A DNA stretch of 42,813 nucleotides from Mesorhizobium sp. M7A.F.Ca.US.006.01.1.1 (GCF_003997935.1 NZ_RZQL01000025.1:1-42813), one strand, 5' to 3'; counted from the stretch's first letter, positions 34,068 to 42,568 are shown. Program-made: numbers and translations. Notes: generated from the letters alone by a model not told the origin.

Positions 34068-36272
34068 ATGTTGGACAAACCTGCTTCGGCCCTGCGCCTT
34101 CGCGAAAGGCTGCTCGATTCCGAGCGGCTGATGGAAGAGACCGGTTGCTATGACGGCATCACGGAACTCACGCTGCGCAACCAGGATCCGCTGAAATTCG
34201 AGACGCTGCACACCAAGCTGCGCGCCTATTGCGTCTCGGCACGCGAAATGGCCCGCCGCATCTCGGCCTCGCCCGGCGTGCGCGAGGTCGGCGAAATGGT
34301 GGTCGCCATCTACACCCCCGAGGGAGACGCCATCGCGCTCTCCAACGGCATCATGGTGCATGTCCATACGATGAGCCGCTTCATCAAATGGATGATCAAA
34401 AACGGCTACGAGGACAACCCGCGCATCCGCGAAGGCGATATCTTCGCCAACAACGACGCCTTCATCGGCACCGTGCAGGTGCCCGACGTCATGGACGTGG
34501 TGCCGATCTTCCATGAAGGCACGCTGGTCGGCTGGGCGGGCGCCGTCTGCCACGAGCTGGAAGCCGGCGGCATCACGCCTGGCGGCGACGTCTGTCTCGC
34601 TCAGGAGCGCTTCACCGAAGGCCTGTTCGTCTGCGCCGAGAAGATCGGCGAGAACGATGAAATCCGCCGCGACTACGTCATCCGCTGCGAGCGCAATCTG
34701 CGCATGCCGATCTACTGGGTGTTGGATGAGAAGGCCAAGGTAGCCTCCTGCATCGACATGCGCGAAAGCGTCAAGCAGCTGATCTCCGAGATCGGCCTCG
34801 ACTACTGGATGAAGGTGTCGAAGGAGTTCATCGAGGAAGGCCGCCGCGCCCAGCTTGCCCGCGCCCGCCAGCTCACCGTGCCCGGCATCTATCGCGGTCA
34901 CACTTTTTACGGCCACGTCACGGCGGGAAAGCCCGGCTTCCAGCTGCTCGGCGATCCCGACTGGCTCTACAACATCCCGATCGAGATGGAGATCACCACC
35001 GACGGCAAGATCACCATGGACTTCGAGGGCACGCAGCCCTGGGGCTACCATTCGATGAACTGCACGCCAGCCGGCATGGATGGTGGCATGTTCGTCACCT
35101 TGACCCAGCACATGAATTTCGAAGGCCTGGTCAATGACGGCGCCTGGATGGCGACCGAACTGAAACTGCCGCACGGCACCTGGACCAACCCCGACAACGA
35201 AATGGTGGCGACCGCCACCTCATGGGCCCTGCTGCTGCCGGCCTATGGCGTCTTCCAGCGGCTTTTGTCGCGCAGCTTTGTCGCGCGCGGCTTTGTCGAG
35301 GAGGCCTTCGTCGGTCAGGTCAACAGCCCGATGATCGAGATGGGTGGCGAAAGCCAATACGGCACGCCGTTCGGCATGGCGCATTTCGAATGTGCCGCCG
35401 CCGGCTCCGGTGCGCTTGCCATCAAGGATGGTCTCGACACCGCCTATGTCGGCTGGAATCCGGAATCCGACATGGGCAACATCGAGGTCTGGGAACAGTC
35501 GATGCCGATGGTCTATATCGGCCGTTCGATCGTGCCCAACTCCGGCGGCGCCGGCAAATATCGCGGCGGCTGTTCCTTCGTCTCCACCTGGCTGATCAAC
35601 AAGACCTCGCATCTGCGGCTCCACACCTCTGAGCACTCCTCGCGCGTGTTCGACAACGCCGGCATGTGCGGCGGCTATCCGGCGCCGACCTGCCAGAAGC
35701 ATCGCGCCGTGCGCAACTCAGACATTCACGAACTGGCGGCAAAAGGCGAACCGCTGGCGCATGCGCCCGGCATCGATCCGCATGTCTCGGACTACGAGCG
35801 GAACATCGGCGGCGACCATGTCGTGGTCGAGGGGCCCTACATCACCTCGCCGCACAAATCCGGCGATATCTTCAGCCATTCTTACAATGGCGGCGGCGGC
35901 TATGGCGACGTGCTGGAGCGCGATCCGATCAAGACTGCCTGGGACGTCGAGAACGGCTTTCTCACCCGGCAAGCGGCTGACCAGGTTTTCGGCATTGTGC
36001 TGAAGGACGATGAAGACGGTTATCCCATCGCCGATATCGACGCCACCGTCGAGCGCCGCGCCGCCATGCGCAGGCAGCGTCTGGCCAAGGCGATCCCAGT
36101 GGCGGATTGGATCGCCAAGGAGCGTGGCCGTGTCGAAAAGGCTGACTTCGCCCCGGAGGTGAAGAAAATGTTCGCCAGCGCGATCAAGCTGTCGTCGCGC
36201 TTCACCAGGGAATTCAGCGATTTCTGGAACGTCGACGCCAGATCGATCTTCACGCCGGGAGCAAAGCCATGA
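34068..36272 (+). CDS. acxB: Acetone carboxylase-type alpha subunit (hydantoinase B family)
   Basis: Metal-containing catalytic subunit where the activated ketone is carboxylated, 734 residues, somewhat shorter than the roughly 776 I recall for Xanthobacter. Landmarks include GDIFANNDAFIGTVQVPDV, the His/Glu-containing AVCHELEAGGITPG, FVGQVNSPMIEMGGESQYG, and a glycine-rich HSYNGGGGYGDVLERDP near the end. ATG 34068 follows GAGAGGG by 8 bp. The stop overlaps the gamma subunit start by 4 bp, so the three subunits are coupled. Confidence 0.85.
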   Translation: MLDKPASALRLRERLLDSERLMEETGCYDGITELTLRNQDPLKFETLHTKLRAYCVSAREMARRISASPGVREVGEMVVAIYTPEGDAIALSNGIMVHVHTMSRFIKWMIKNGYEDNPRIREGDIFANNDAFIGTVQVPDVMDVVPIFHEGTLVGWAGAVCHELEAGGITPGGDVCLAQERFTEGLFVCAEKIGENDEIRRDYVIRCERNLRMPIYWVLDEKAKVASCIDMRESVKQLISEIGLDYWMKVSKEFIEEGRRAQLARARQLTVPGIYRGHTFYGHVTAGKPGFQLLGDPDWLYNIPIEMEITTDGKITMDFEGTQPWGYHSMNCTPAGMDGGMFVTLTQHMNFEGLVNDGAWMATELKLPHGTWTNPDNEMVATATSWALLLPAYGVFQRLLSRSFVARGFVEEAFVGQVNSPMIEMGGESQYGTPFGMAHFECAAAGSGALAIKDGLDTAYVGWNPESDMGNIEVWEQSMPMVYIGRSIVPNSGGAGKYRGGCSFVSTWLINKTSHLRLHTSEHSSRVFDNAGMCGGYPAPTCQKHRAVRNSDIHELAAKGEPLAHAPGIDPHVSDYERNIGGDHVVVEGPYITSPHKSGDIFSHSYNGGGGYGDVLERDPIKTAWDVENGFLTRQAADQVFGIVLKDDEDGYPIADIDATVERRAAMRRQRLAKAIPVADWIAKERGRVEKADFAPEVKKMFASAIKLSSRFTREFSDFWNVDARSIFTPGAKP

Positions 36273-36778
36273 CCTCATACAGCAAGGAAGTCCTGGGTGA
36301 TCTGGCCGCAGGCAAGCTGCCCTGGCCACAGACAAGGCGCATCATGAGCGCCTACAAGGACGATGACCGTTTCTTCAGGATGGTCGCCGTCTATCAGGAC
36401 CGCGTCGCCTGGAAGGATCCGATCCTGCTGCCGGTCTCCGACCATCTGTTCATCTGCCAGAGCGGCGATGAGCGCATCACCCGCTGCGAATGCGGCCACT
36501 CCTTTGGCGACTATCGCAAGAACTGGAAGCTCAACGCCGCTATTCATGTGCGCAACACCGAGGAGGCTTTGCGCGAGATCTATCCCAACAGCGATCTCCC
36601 CGATCCCGAATGGATGGAAATCCGTGAATTCATCTGTCCGCAGTGCGGCACGCTGCACGAGGTTGAAGCGGCGGCACCCGGTTATCCCATAGTCCACGAT
36701 TTCGAGCCCGACCTCGAAGGCTTCTATCGCGAATGGCTGGGCAAACCGCTCCAGGAAATGGGGGCTGCGCCGGTGTGA
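36269..36778 (+). CDS. acxC: Acetone carboxylase-type gamma subunit
   Basis: Small subunit of 169 residues, matching the known size of about 168. Four cysteines form two pairs, Cys73/Cys75 (RCECGHSFGDYRKNWK) and Cys123/Cys126 (FICPQCGTLHEVE), a likely zinc knuckle. The phrases CGHSFGDYRKNWKL and PEWMEIREF are the strongest family marks in this operon and are what makes acetone carboxylase, rather than hydantoinase, the best call. The start overlaps the alpha subunit stop (ATGA). Confidence 0.88.
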   Translation: MTSYSKEVLGDLAAGKLPWPQTRRIMSAYKDDDRFFRMVAVYQDRVAWKDPILLPVSDHLFICQSGDERITRCECGHSFGDYRKNWKLNAAIHVRNTEEALREIYPNSDLPDPEWMEIREFICPQCGTLHEVEAAAPGYPIVHDFEPDLEGFYREWLGKPLQEMGAAPV

Positions 36779-36835
36779 TTGCCAAATCCGGTCAGGCCTG
36801 ATTGCCTGTCCGGAACGAAGCGGAGAGCGTGCGCC

Positions 36836-37663
36836 ATGAACAACCTTTCCGGCCGCAGTGCCATCGTGACCGGGGGGTTCTCGGGCATGGGCTTTGCCAT
36901 TGCCACGGCTTTGGCTGAAGCCGGTGCCAATGTCGCCGTCGGCTCCTACATCGCACCCGCCGGCGCCGACAGATCAGACGCCGCCTATTATCCAGGCGCG
37001 GACGAGATCGAGCGCGTGAGTGCGGCTCTTGCCGCCCATGGAACAAGGGTTCACGCCGCCCATCTCGACGTGCGCGACAGCGACGTCACCAACCGTTTCG
37101 CCGCGGACGCCGAAGCGGCCATCGGCCCCGCCGATATCCTGGTCAATGCCGCTGGGACGACCGCGGAGCAGCCGGTCTGCGGCCATTCCGACGCGCTGTG
37201 GGACAAGATCGTCGACACCAACCTGACCGGCGCCTTCCGCACTACCCGCGCGGTTCTGCCCGGCATGATCGAGCGCGGCTGGGGCCGCATCGTCAACATT
37301 GGCTCGACTGCCGCTTCGGTTGGCTGGAAGGACAACCCTGCCTACTGTGCGTCCAAGGCCGGCCTTCTCGGCCTCACGCGCTGCGTGGCGCTGGAAGGAG
37401 CGGCGCACGGCGTCACCTGCGTCATGATCAGCCCGACCTGGGTCGAGACCGAACTGATGCGCCGCAATGTGGCGCAGGTCGTCGAGCGCGAAGGCAAGGG
37501 GCGCACGGCAGAAGAAGCGATGGCCGAGATCGCCGGGGGCAACCCGCAGCAGCGAATACTGCAGCCGCAGGAGATTGCCGCTCTGGCGGTGTTCCTGTGC
37601 TCGGATCTCGCCAAGGGCATCACCATGGAAAACATACAGATCACCGGCGGAGCGCTGTGGTAG
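36836..37663 (+). CDS. SDR oxidoreductase, 3-hydroxybutyrate dehydrogenase-like
   Basis: Classical SDR of 275 residues with TGGFSGMG at 12-19 and Ser157, Tyr170, Lys174 as catalytic set. The closing segment with NPQQRILQPQEIAALAVFLCSD and the overall pattern recall D-3-hydroxybutyrate dehydrogenase. It would interconvert acetoacetate, the product of acetone carboxylation, and 3-hydroxybutyrate; this is supported by its position 57 bp after the carboxylase genes but not proven. ATG 36836 follows GGAGAG; the upstream frame from 36779 is not family-like. Confidence 0.85.
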   Translation: MNNLSGRSAIVTGGFSGMGFAIATALAEAGANVAVGSYIAPAGADRSDAAYYPGADEIERVSAALAAHGTRVHAAHLDVRDSDVTNRFAADAEAAIGPADILVNAAGTTAEQPVCGHSDALWDKIVDTNLTGAFRTTRAVLPGMIERGWGRIVNIGSTAASVGWKDNPAYCASKAGLLGLTRCVALEGAAHGVTCVMISPTWVETELMRRNVAQVVEREGKGRTAEEAMAEIAGGNPQQRILQPQEIAALAVFLCSDLAKGITMENIQITGGALW

Positions 37664-37724
37664 CGCTCCTGCCGGATGGGCGGCGTCCTTGGGACGGATG
37701 TTCATTTTTCGCGCGCGCCCTGCA

Positions 37725-37764
37725 TCTCGCATGTGCGAGAAAGTTCTTTCGCATCTGCGAGAAA
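37725..37764. repeat. Tandem pair of 18-bp palindromic repeats, candidate operator
   Basis: TCTCGCATGTGCGAGAAA (37725-37742) and TTTCGCATCTGCGAGAAA (37747-37764) are direct repeats identical at 16 of 18 positions. Each is itself an inverted repeat with 7-bp arms around a 2-nt centre; the second has one T:G-type mismatch. Start-to-start spacing is 22 bp, about two helical turns. They lie 51-90 bp upstream of the SGNH hydrolase start in a 151-bp gap. Together they look like a double operator rather than a terminator because no T-tract follows and the loops are only 2 nt. Confidence 0.6.
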
Positions 37765-37814
37765 AGGTGTTTACTGTTCTTGTAGCGCTCGCCATTCTCA
37801 CAGGCTGATCCTAG

Positions 37815-38885
37815 ATGAAAGTAGCCGGTCTTCGGCCATTCCTGATAGCCGTATTGGCGGCAGCTGGGTTAAATGGGCTCACCGATCGCTGTGCGCTTGC
37901 CGGGGAATCGGAGTTGCACGGCGCCCGGCTGGTTGGTCGCTTTTTAGCGACGGGAACCGAAGCCACATTCGAATGGCCGGGAACTGCCATCGAGGTCGAA
38001 TTCCAAGGGGCATGGCTCGACGTAGTGCTTGACGACACAGGTCGGAACAGCATGGTCGTTGACGTTGACGGTTCTGTATCCCGCCTCGACTTGAAGAAGG
38101 GCGAACACACCTACAGGGTCTTATCGGATACGGTGGCTGCCCGGCACGCCGTACGTCTTGTCCGCCGAACCGAAGCGTCATTCGGCGCGACTGTTCTCAA
38201 GGATATTCGGACCGACGGATCTTTTCTGCCGCCGCAGCCGAAAACCCGCAGCTTTCTAGTCATTGGCGACTCCATCTCGGCTGGTTACGGCGTCGAGGGC
38301 AAGGACGCCAAATGCCGGTTTAGCGCCGATACCGAGAACCAGTACTTGACCTTTGCCGCAGTCGTGGCGCGCCGCTTTGGAGCAGACGTCACGACGCTTG
38401 CAGCGTCCGGGAAGGGTCTTGTCCGCAATTATGATGGCAGCACAAACGCAACGATGAGCGACCTCTACACGCGACTGCTGCCGTCACGTCCAGACCGGGA
38501 ACAACTGCCTGATACCAGTGTCATTGTCGTGCATCTCGGCAGCAACGATTTCAGCGGCGGCGCGCGGCCGCCCGATTTTGTCGCACGCTACGCGGACTTG
38601 CTTGCCCAATTGCGCGCCAACGCGCCTGACGCAATGATCTATGCCGGTATCGGCCCGATGCTTTGGGGCGCTGACCTTGATGCCGCGGTTTCGGCCGTGA
38701 ACAAGGCCGTGGCGGTCCGTCGTGCCGCGGGTGAAAGAAAAATTGCTCTGATACGATTCGATAGTCCGCGAGGAGTTGCGTCACGCGGCTGCGACTCGCA
38801 TCCAAATGAAATCGGCCAGGGTCATATGGCGGACGAACTTGAGGCCCGTGTGAAGGCCGACCTTGGCTGGGAAGAGACAAAATGA
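37815..38885 (+). CDS. Secreted SGNH/GDSL esterase, CE2-like
   Basis: Exported carbohydrate esterase-like protein of 356 residues. Signal peptide MKVAGLRPFLIAVLAAAGLNG with likely cleavage after CALA (residue 29). An N-terminal beta-sandwich (about 35-135) precedes an SGNH catalytic domain with Ser153 in IGDSISAGYG, Asn244 in GSND, and Asp327/His329 in DSHPN. This layout is that of CE2 acetyl-esterases that deacetylate polysaccharide. The ribosome binding site is weak. It is followed with a 4-bp overlap by a membrane acyltransferase, so the pair may add and remove acyl groups on an exopolysaccharide. Confidence 0.85.
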   Translation: MKVAGLRPFLIAVLAAAGLNGLTDRCALAGESELHGARLVGRFLATGTEATFEWPGTAIEVEFQGAWLDVVLDDTGRNSMVVDVDGSVSRLDLKKGEHTYRVLSDTVAARHAVRLVRRTEASFGATVLKDIRTDGSFLPPQPKTRSFLVIGDSISAGYGVEGKDAKCRFSADTENQYLTFAAVVARRFGADVTTLAASGKGLVRNYDGSTNATMSDLYTRLLPSRPDREQLPDTSVIVVHLGSNDFSGGARPPDFVARYADLLAQLRANAPDAMIYAGIGPMLWGADLDAAVSAVNKAVAVRRAAGERKIALIRFDSPRGVASRGCDSHPNEIGQGHMADELEARVKADLGWEETK

Positions 38886-39985
38886 CTGTAGCTTCGACGG
38901 TCGCCGTAGAATCACGAACGGTGCCGGGTAGCAGCAATGTTCGTCGCAAGCTGCTCGGGCTCCAAGTTCTAAGGTTCGTCGCCGCCTTTGCGGTGGTATT
39001 GTTCCACATTGGAAGCGGCTTTCAAATAGAGTTTGGTTTTAAGAGCAATATCTTTGCCTTCGGAGCGTCAGGCGTTGATATATTCTTCGTAATCAGTGGA
39101 TTCATAATCGCTTACACGACCGATGAGGCCAAAGGCGCCTGGCAATTCTGTCGCCGCCGCCTGGTTCGTATCGTTCCGCTATATTGGACGCTGACGGCAG
39201 GTATCGTGGTGATTGCGCTGATGAAACCCGGTCTGCTGAATTCGACCGTCGTGAGCGGCGAAACGATCCTGAAATCACTGTTCTTCATCCCGTTCGAAAA
39301 GCTCGACGGGTCGATTCAGCCGCTGCTCTTCCTCGGCTGGAGCCTTAATTATGAGATGTTCTTCTATGCAATATATGCTGCGTGCATAGCTGCCGGCCTG
39401 CGCGGCCCACTGCCGCCATCCATGTTCATAGTGATTCTCGTAGCGGCGGATCAATTCATCCAGAGTGAAAATGTCGCTTGGCGCTTCTACACCAATCCAC
39501 TGATCCTGGAATTTGTTTTTGGCATCTTACTTTACTTGGCATATGTGCATGGTACGAAAATTTTCGTGGGACGTACTTGGCTTATGCTTGCAATTTTCGG
39601 GGCGACAATAGCCATACGGCAAATGATGCCTGGCTTGCCTTGGCTTCTGGCGAACGGCATCCCTGCCGTGCTTTTAACCGCCGCCGCTTTGTCTTGGTCG
39701 CCAACCCGGACGCGCGCGATAACATTTCTGGTTTTGCTCGGAGATGCATCATACTCGCTCTACCTCTCGCACCCTTATGTAATCCAGCTGGCGAGCAAAC
39801 TGCTACCGCATCATTCGGGGCTGATGGCGCAGGGGCTGGCTGCCATCGTGGCATGCGCGCTGTCCATAGCGGTATCCATTGTCCTTTATACAATGATCGA
39901 GCGACCCGCGCAGAGTCTCTTCAATGGCTCGGCAGGCCGTAGGCAAGCCTCCTCGACGCCTAGGAAAACCGAAAATCATATCTGA
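38882..39985 (+). CDS. Acyltransferase 3 family membrane protein (ExoZ/OafA-like)
   Basis: Integral membrane O-acyltransferase of 367 residues with about ten membrane helices. Diagnostic features are LQVLRFVAAFAVVLFH (Arg31, His42), GVDIFFVISGFII (64-76), RRRLVRIVPLYWTL and LGDASYSLYLSHPYVI. It probably acetylates or succinylates a polysaccharide across the inner membrane, as ExoZ does for succinoglycan. The start overlaps the esterase stop (ATGA). Codon use is visibly more A/T-rich at third positions than in flanking genes (for example TTTGGTTTTAAG), which hints at acquisition from elsewhere. Confidence 0.9.
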   Translation: MTVASTVAVESRTVPGSSNVRRKLLGLQVLRFVAAFAVVLFHIGSGFQIEFGFKSNIFAFGASGVDIFFVISGFIIAYTTDEAKGAWQFCRRRLVRIVPLYWTLTAGIVVIALMKPGLLNSTVVSGETILKSLFFIPFEKLDGSIQPLLFLGWSLNYEMFFYAIYAACIAAGLRGPLPPSMFIVILVAADQFIQSENVAWRFYTNPLILEFVFGILLYLAYVHGTKIFVGRTWLMLAIFGATIAIRQMMPGLPWLLANGIPAVLLTAAALSWSPTRTRAITFLVLLGDASYSLYLSHPYVIQLASKLLPHHSGLMAQGLAAIVACALSIAVSIVLYTMIERPAQSLFNGSAGRRQASSTPRKTENHI

Positions 39986-40238
39986 CTCGCGACGGAAACA
40001 GGCCGCGCACTGCCTCTGGATTTGTGGCGATCGCCCCGTTCGAAGGTGCGACGACTCGGTATCCGCCGCTTGGCCAATTCGCGTAAGATAAGTTGACCGG
40101 ATTTGCCATTGAGCGCAGGGCACGATAGGTTATATTGCACTGCACAATGGAGAAGCCGTTTATTGCACGCCCCTGTCTGCGAAAATTCCGGCCGGCTCAT
40201 GGCTTGCCGGCACTGGGTCGTGCCGGCGGGACTCTGAG
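39986..40238. promoter_or_regulatory. Intergenic region with dyad and leader hairpin before the polymerase gene
   Basis: This 253-bp gap holds two structures. ATTGCACTGCACAAT at 40133-40147 is an imperfect dyad resembling TGCA-rich operators seen in Alphaproteobacteria. GCCGGCAC-TGGGTC-GTGCCGGC at 40206-40227 is a perfect 8-bp-stem, 6-nt-loop hairpin ending 11 bp before the polymerase start, without a T-tract. The hairpin could limit access to the weak ribosome binding site. No coding sequence was accepted here. Confidence 0.45.
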
Positions 40239-41555
40239 ATGAAGATTCCAAAGTCCCTGCTGGTCGACCCCGAGAAGAACTCGGTCTATGGCGCCTTTGC
40301 CGTAGCCGTCTCGATCTGGGCGTTTTCCTATTCGTTCATTTTCGGTCAGGCACTGATCCTGGCCTACTACGCGGTCTGGCTTCCACTGGTCCTGGTCGAC
40401 TACCGGCGGTTTCTGCGGCATCTGTCCAGCGCCTGGCTGCCGCTGCTGTTTGCCGCCTATGTCTGCTTCTCGGTTTTCTGGTCGGCTGCGCCGGGCACCA
40501 CGGCAAGGACGGCGTTCCAGTACCTCTCTCACATCGCTTGTGCCTACATCGCGGCGCGCGCCGTCAGCGTGCGCACATTGACGATAGGTGCCCTGGTCGG
40601 GATTTTCTTCATCCTGCTTTATTCGTTGCGGGTCGGCAATTATTCCGACGATGTTCTCGACGGCACCTACAATTTCGTCGGCGCGTTTGCCTCCAAGAAC
40701 CAGCTCGGTTTTGTTGCCTCGCTCGGCATATATTTCAGCGTGGTGTTCCTTGCCTTTTACAGGCGCGGCCGGCTGAGCCTCATGCTTACAGCGCCTCTCA
40801 TTCTGCTATCGGCCTATCTGCTGTTCGTCTCGCATTCCGCCACCTCGATGGCTTCTATACCGGCGGTTCTGGCGCTGGTGACGCTTCTTGCGATGAGCAA
40901 ACTTTTGTCACGGCGCTACCGCCGGGTGATTTTCCTGATCGGCGCCGGCCTGCTGGTCGTGACTGCCTTTGTCGCCTTGAATCTCGGGCTTATGGACTTC
41001 GTCCTCGGCCTCTTCGGCAAGGATTCGACGCTCACCGGACGGACCTATCTGTGGGAGCAGGGCTGGAATGCCGTGCAGAAATCGCCGATTCTCGGCGTCG
41101 GCTATGCCGCCTATTGGGTGCAGGGCTTCGCCGAAGCCGAGCGGCTGTGGAACGAGTTCTATATCACCACTCGCACTGGCTTCCACTTCCACAACACCTA
41201 TATCGAGGCTCTCGTCGAGCTCGGCTTCGTCGGGGCGACGCTGGTATCGCTGATCGTGCTGCGCACGCTCTACGGCCACGTCTCGGCAGTGGTCTTCAGG
41301 ACATGGCAGGCCGATCCGGTGGTTCTCGCCGGCGTGATGGTGCTGCTGCTGATTCGTTCCTTCGTCGAGGTCGAGATACTCAACCCCTACTTTACGGGCT
41401 CCTTTCTGATGTATTTCAGCTTCTTCAAGCTGGCGCGGCTGCCCGTTACCACCCGCACACGGCGGTCCCAGGCGCTGGAGCCGGCGGATGCGGCCACTGG
41501 TGAGGCTGACTGGCCCCGGCATGCCGGCCGTCCGGCGGTCGCCGGCCCTTCATGA
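40239..41555 (+). CDS. ExoQ/Wzy-like polysaccharide polymerase (O-antigen ligase family)
   Basis: Polytopic membrane protein of 438 residues with 10-12 predicted helices, resembling ExoQ-type polymerases that join lipid-linked repeat units of exopolysaccharide in the periplasm. Landmarks are FSVFWSAAPGTTARTAFQYL, the FVGAFASKNQLGFV segment typical of ExoQ, LTGRTYLWEQGWNAVQKSPILGVGYAAYW and FHFHNTYIEALVELGFVG in the large periplasmic loop. Length is normal; the last 30 residues are disordered and Pro/Ala-rich. With the preceding esterase and acyltransferase it points to an exopolysaccharide locus that may continue beyond the window. Confidence 0.9.
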   Translation: MKIPKSLLVDPEKNSVYGAFAVAVSIWAFSYSFIFGQALILAYYAVWLPLVLVDYRRFLRHLSSAWLPLLFAAYVCFSVFWSAAPGTTARTAFQYLSHIACAYIAARAVSVRTLTIGALVGIFFILLYSLRVGNYSDDVLDGTYNFVGAFASKNQLGFVASLGIYFSVVFLAFYRRGRLSLMLTAPLILLSAYLLFVSHSATSMASIPAVLALVTLLAMSKLLSRRYRRVIFLIGAGLLVVTAFVALNLGLMDFVLGLFGKDSTLTGRTYLWEQGWNAVQKSPILGVGYAAYWVQGFAEAERLWNEFYITTRTGFHFHNTYIEALVELGFVGATLVSLIVLRTLYGHVSAVVFRTWQADPVVLAGVMVLLLIRSFVEVEILNPYFTGSFLMYFSFFKLARLPVTTRTRRSQALEPADAATGEADWPRHAGRPAVAGPS

Positions 41556-41850
41556 GCGTCATCTCGCGGTCCGACGTCGGGTCGCGAGGGGCTTTCCCAG
41601 CGGACCGATTTTAGCTGGGCGGGGCCGGCGCGCCTTCCTGCCCTTGATGTATCGGTGGTTGAGCAGGTCGAGCAGCTTCTCTGCCTGCAAAAGGTCAAAT
41701 CCAAGAGCCCCATCGAACATTCGGCTGCCCGACGAGCACGTTGACGATCGACCAGAGACCGTCAGCTTACCTCCGCATGCCGTAGCGTCCTGTCACGGAG
41801 ACACAGCTTCGCGGATAAGTCCCGATCAGCTGTGTTTTGCGACGGAATCT
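41556..41850. other. Gap without a confident gene
   Basis: The 295 bp after the polymerase contain no ORF I can support. A 53-codon minus-strand frame at 41559-41720 starts MFDGALGFDLLQAEKLLDLL and looks protein-like for its first 25 residues, then turns basic; it has no recognised family and no clear ribosome binding site. It may be a remnant or chance. No terminator with a T-tract was found. Confidence 0.4.
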
Positions 41851-42135
41851 TCAGATGAAGCTTACAAGGATGGCACGAACGGCAAGCCCCGTCATAACCA
41901 CCGCACACACGATACAAAATGAAAGCCCTGCTATGGTGAGTATTTGAAATCCGGCGGGGGCGTCACGGAAAGATTTCCACGTAATCTCCTCGCGATCCCA
42001 TTGCTGAAATCGAGCGACGTCATTCCTCTGCTCGATAGGTTCGGAGTGTTGGCCTCCATTTTCGGTCAACCTGTTCTCCCCTCGGTGGGTGGGTGCCGAA
42101 CGCGCATAGCTGGCGCCTGTCGCATCATTGAGCAT
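41851..42135 (-). CDS. Small hypothetical membrane protein
   Basis: A 94-residue protein with a polar N-terminal 60 residues and one C-terminal hydrophobic segment, FQILTIAGLSFCIVCAVVMTGLAV, followed by a short basic tail, which suggests a single-pass tail-anchored membrane protein. Not recognised as a known family. The ATG at 42135 lies 11 bp inside the end of the upstream hypothetical gene, an arrangement consistent with translational coupling, and this is the main reason to accept both. It could still be chance. Confidence 0.45.
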   Translation of the reverse strand: MLNDATGASYARSAPTHRGENRLTENGGQHSEPIEQRNDVARFQQWDREEITWKSFRDAPAGFQILTIAGLSFCIVCAVVMTGLAVRAILVSFI

Positions 42136-42568
42136 TTTCGAGCTTCATCATGTCTCTCGCTCGTGCCGCGGTTTCGCCGTTCAGTTCAACGGACTGGGAT
42201 GCATCGGGCAGGAATCTCGGGCCGACAACTCGGACATTCCTGCGATACGCCGGCATCGGCTGCGATGCGCCGCCGATCGACATCGCCGCCTTCCGTGGCA
42301 ACCGGTCTCTGTTGTCGGCGTCTTGTGAGCAGTCGCTGGCGCATGCCGGGTCCTGCGGCCGTGGTGTTGGCGTCGGCGCCGTAATGGGGAGCCGAAAATT
42401 TTCGGAGGCAGTCAATGGGCTTGCGGAGCCCATCTGAAAAGCTGCGACAAGAACGAAAAGATGCTTCCTTGAACAAGGTCGACGGACGAGCCGGGCCTCA
42501 CAAGCACGAACCATTGATCGCTTTTTCATCGAAGGAGCACGCGTGAGCTGTCTGCCAGGGGAATTCAT
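42125..42568 (-). CDS. Hypothetical protein with possible signal peptide
   Basis: Up to 147 residues from ATG 42568; ATG 42529 or 42514 are alternatives, and none has a good ribosome binding site. The stretch RKHLFVLVAAFQMGSASPLTASENF resembles a signal peptide, followed by a Pro/Thr-rich linker (ITAPTPTPRPQDP) and the C-terminal motif RNVRVVGPRFLPD, a phrase I associate with uncharacterised exported rhizobial proteins. The family is otherwise unrecognised. It overlaps the small membrane protein gene by 11 bp. Confidence 0.45.
   Translation of the reverse strand: MNSPGRQLTRAPSMKKRSMVRACEARLVRRPCSRKHLFVLVAAFQMGSASPLTASENFRLPITAPTPTPRPQDPACASDCSQDADNRDRLPRKAAMSIGGASQPMPAYRRNVRVVGPRFLPDASQSVELNGETAARARDMMKLENAQ

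Noticed and set aside
33474..35174. 566-codon minus-strand ORF across the carboxylase subunits
   Set aside because: It lies antisense to two clear carboxylase genes, has no family resemblance, and long antisense frames are expected in GC-rich DNA.
41559..41720. 53-codon minus-strand frame MFDGALGFDLLQAEKLL
   Set aside because: Protein-like start but no family, no clear ribosome binding site and a low-complexity basic end; not enough to call a gene.
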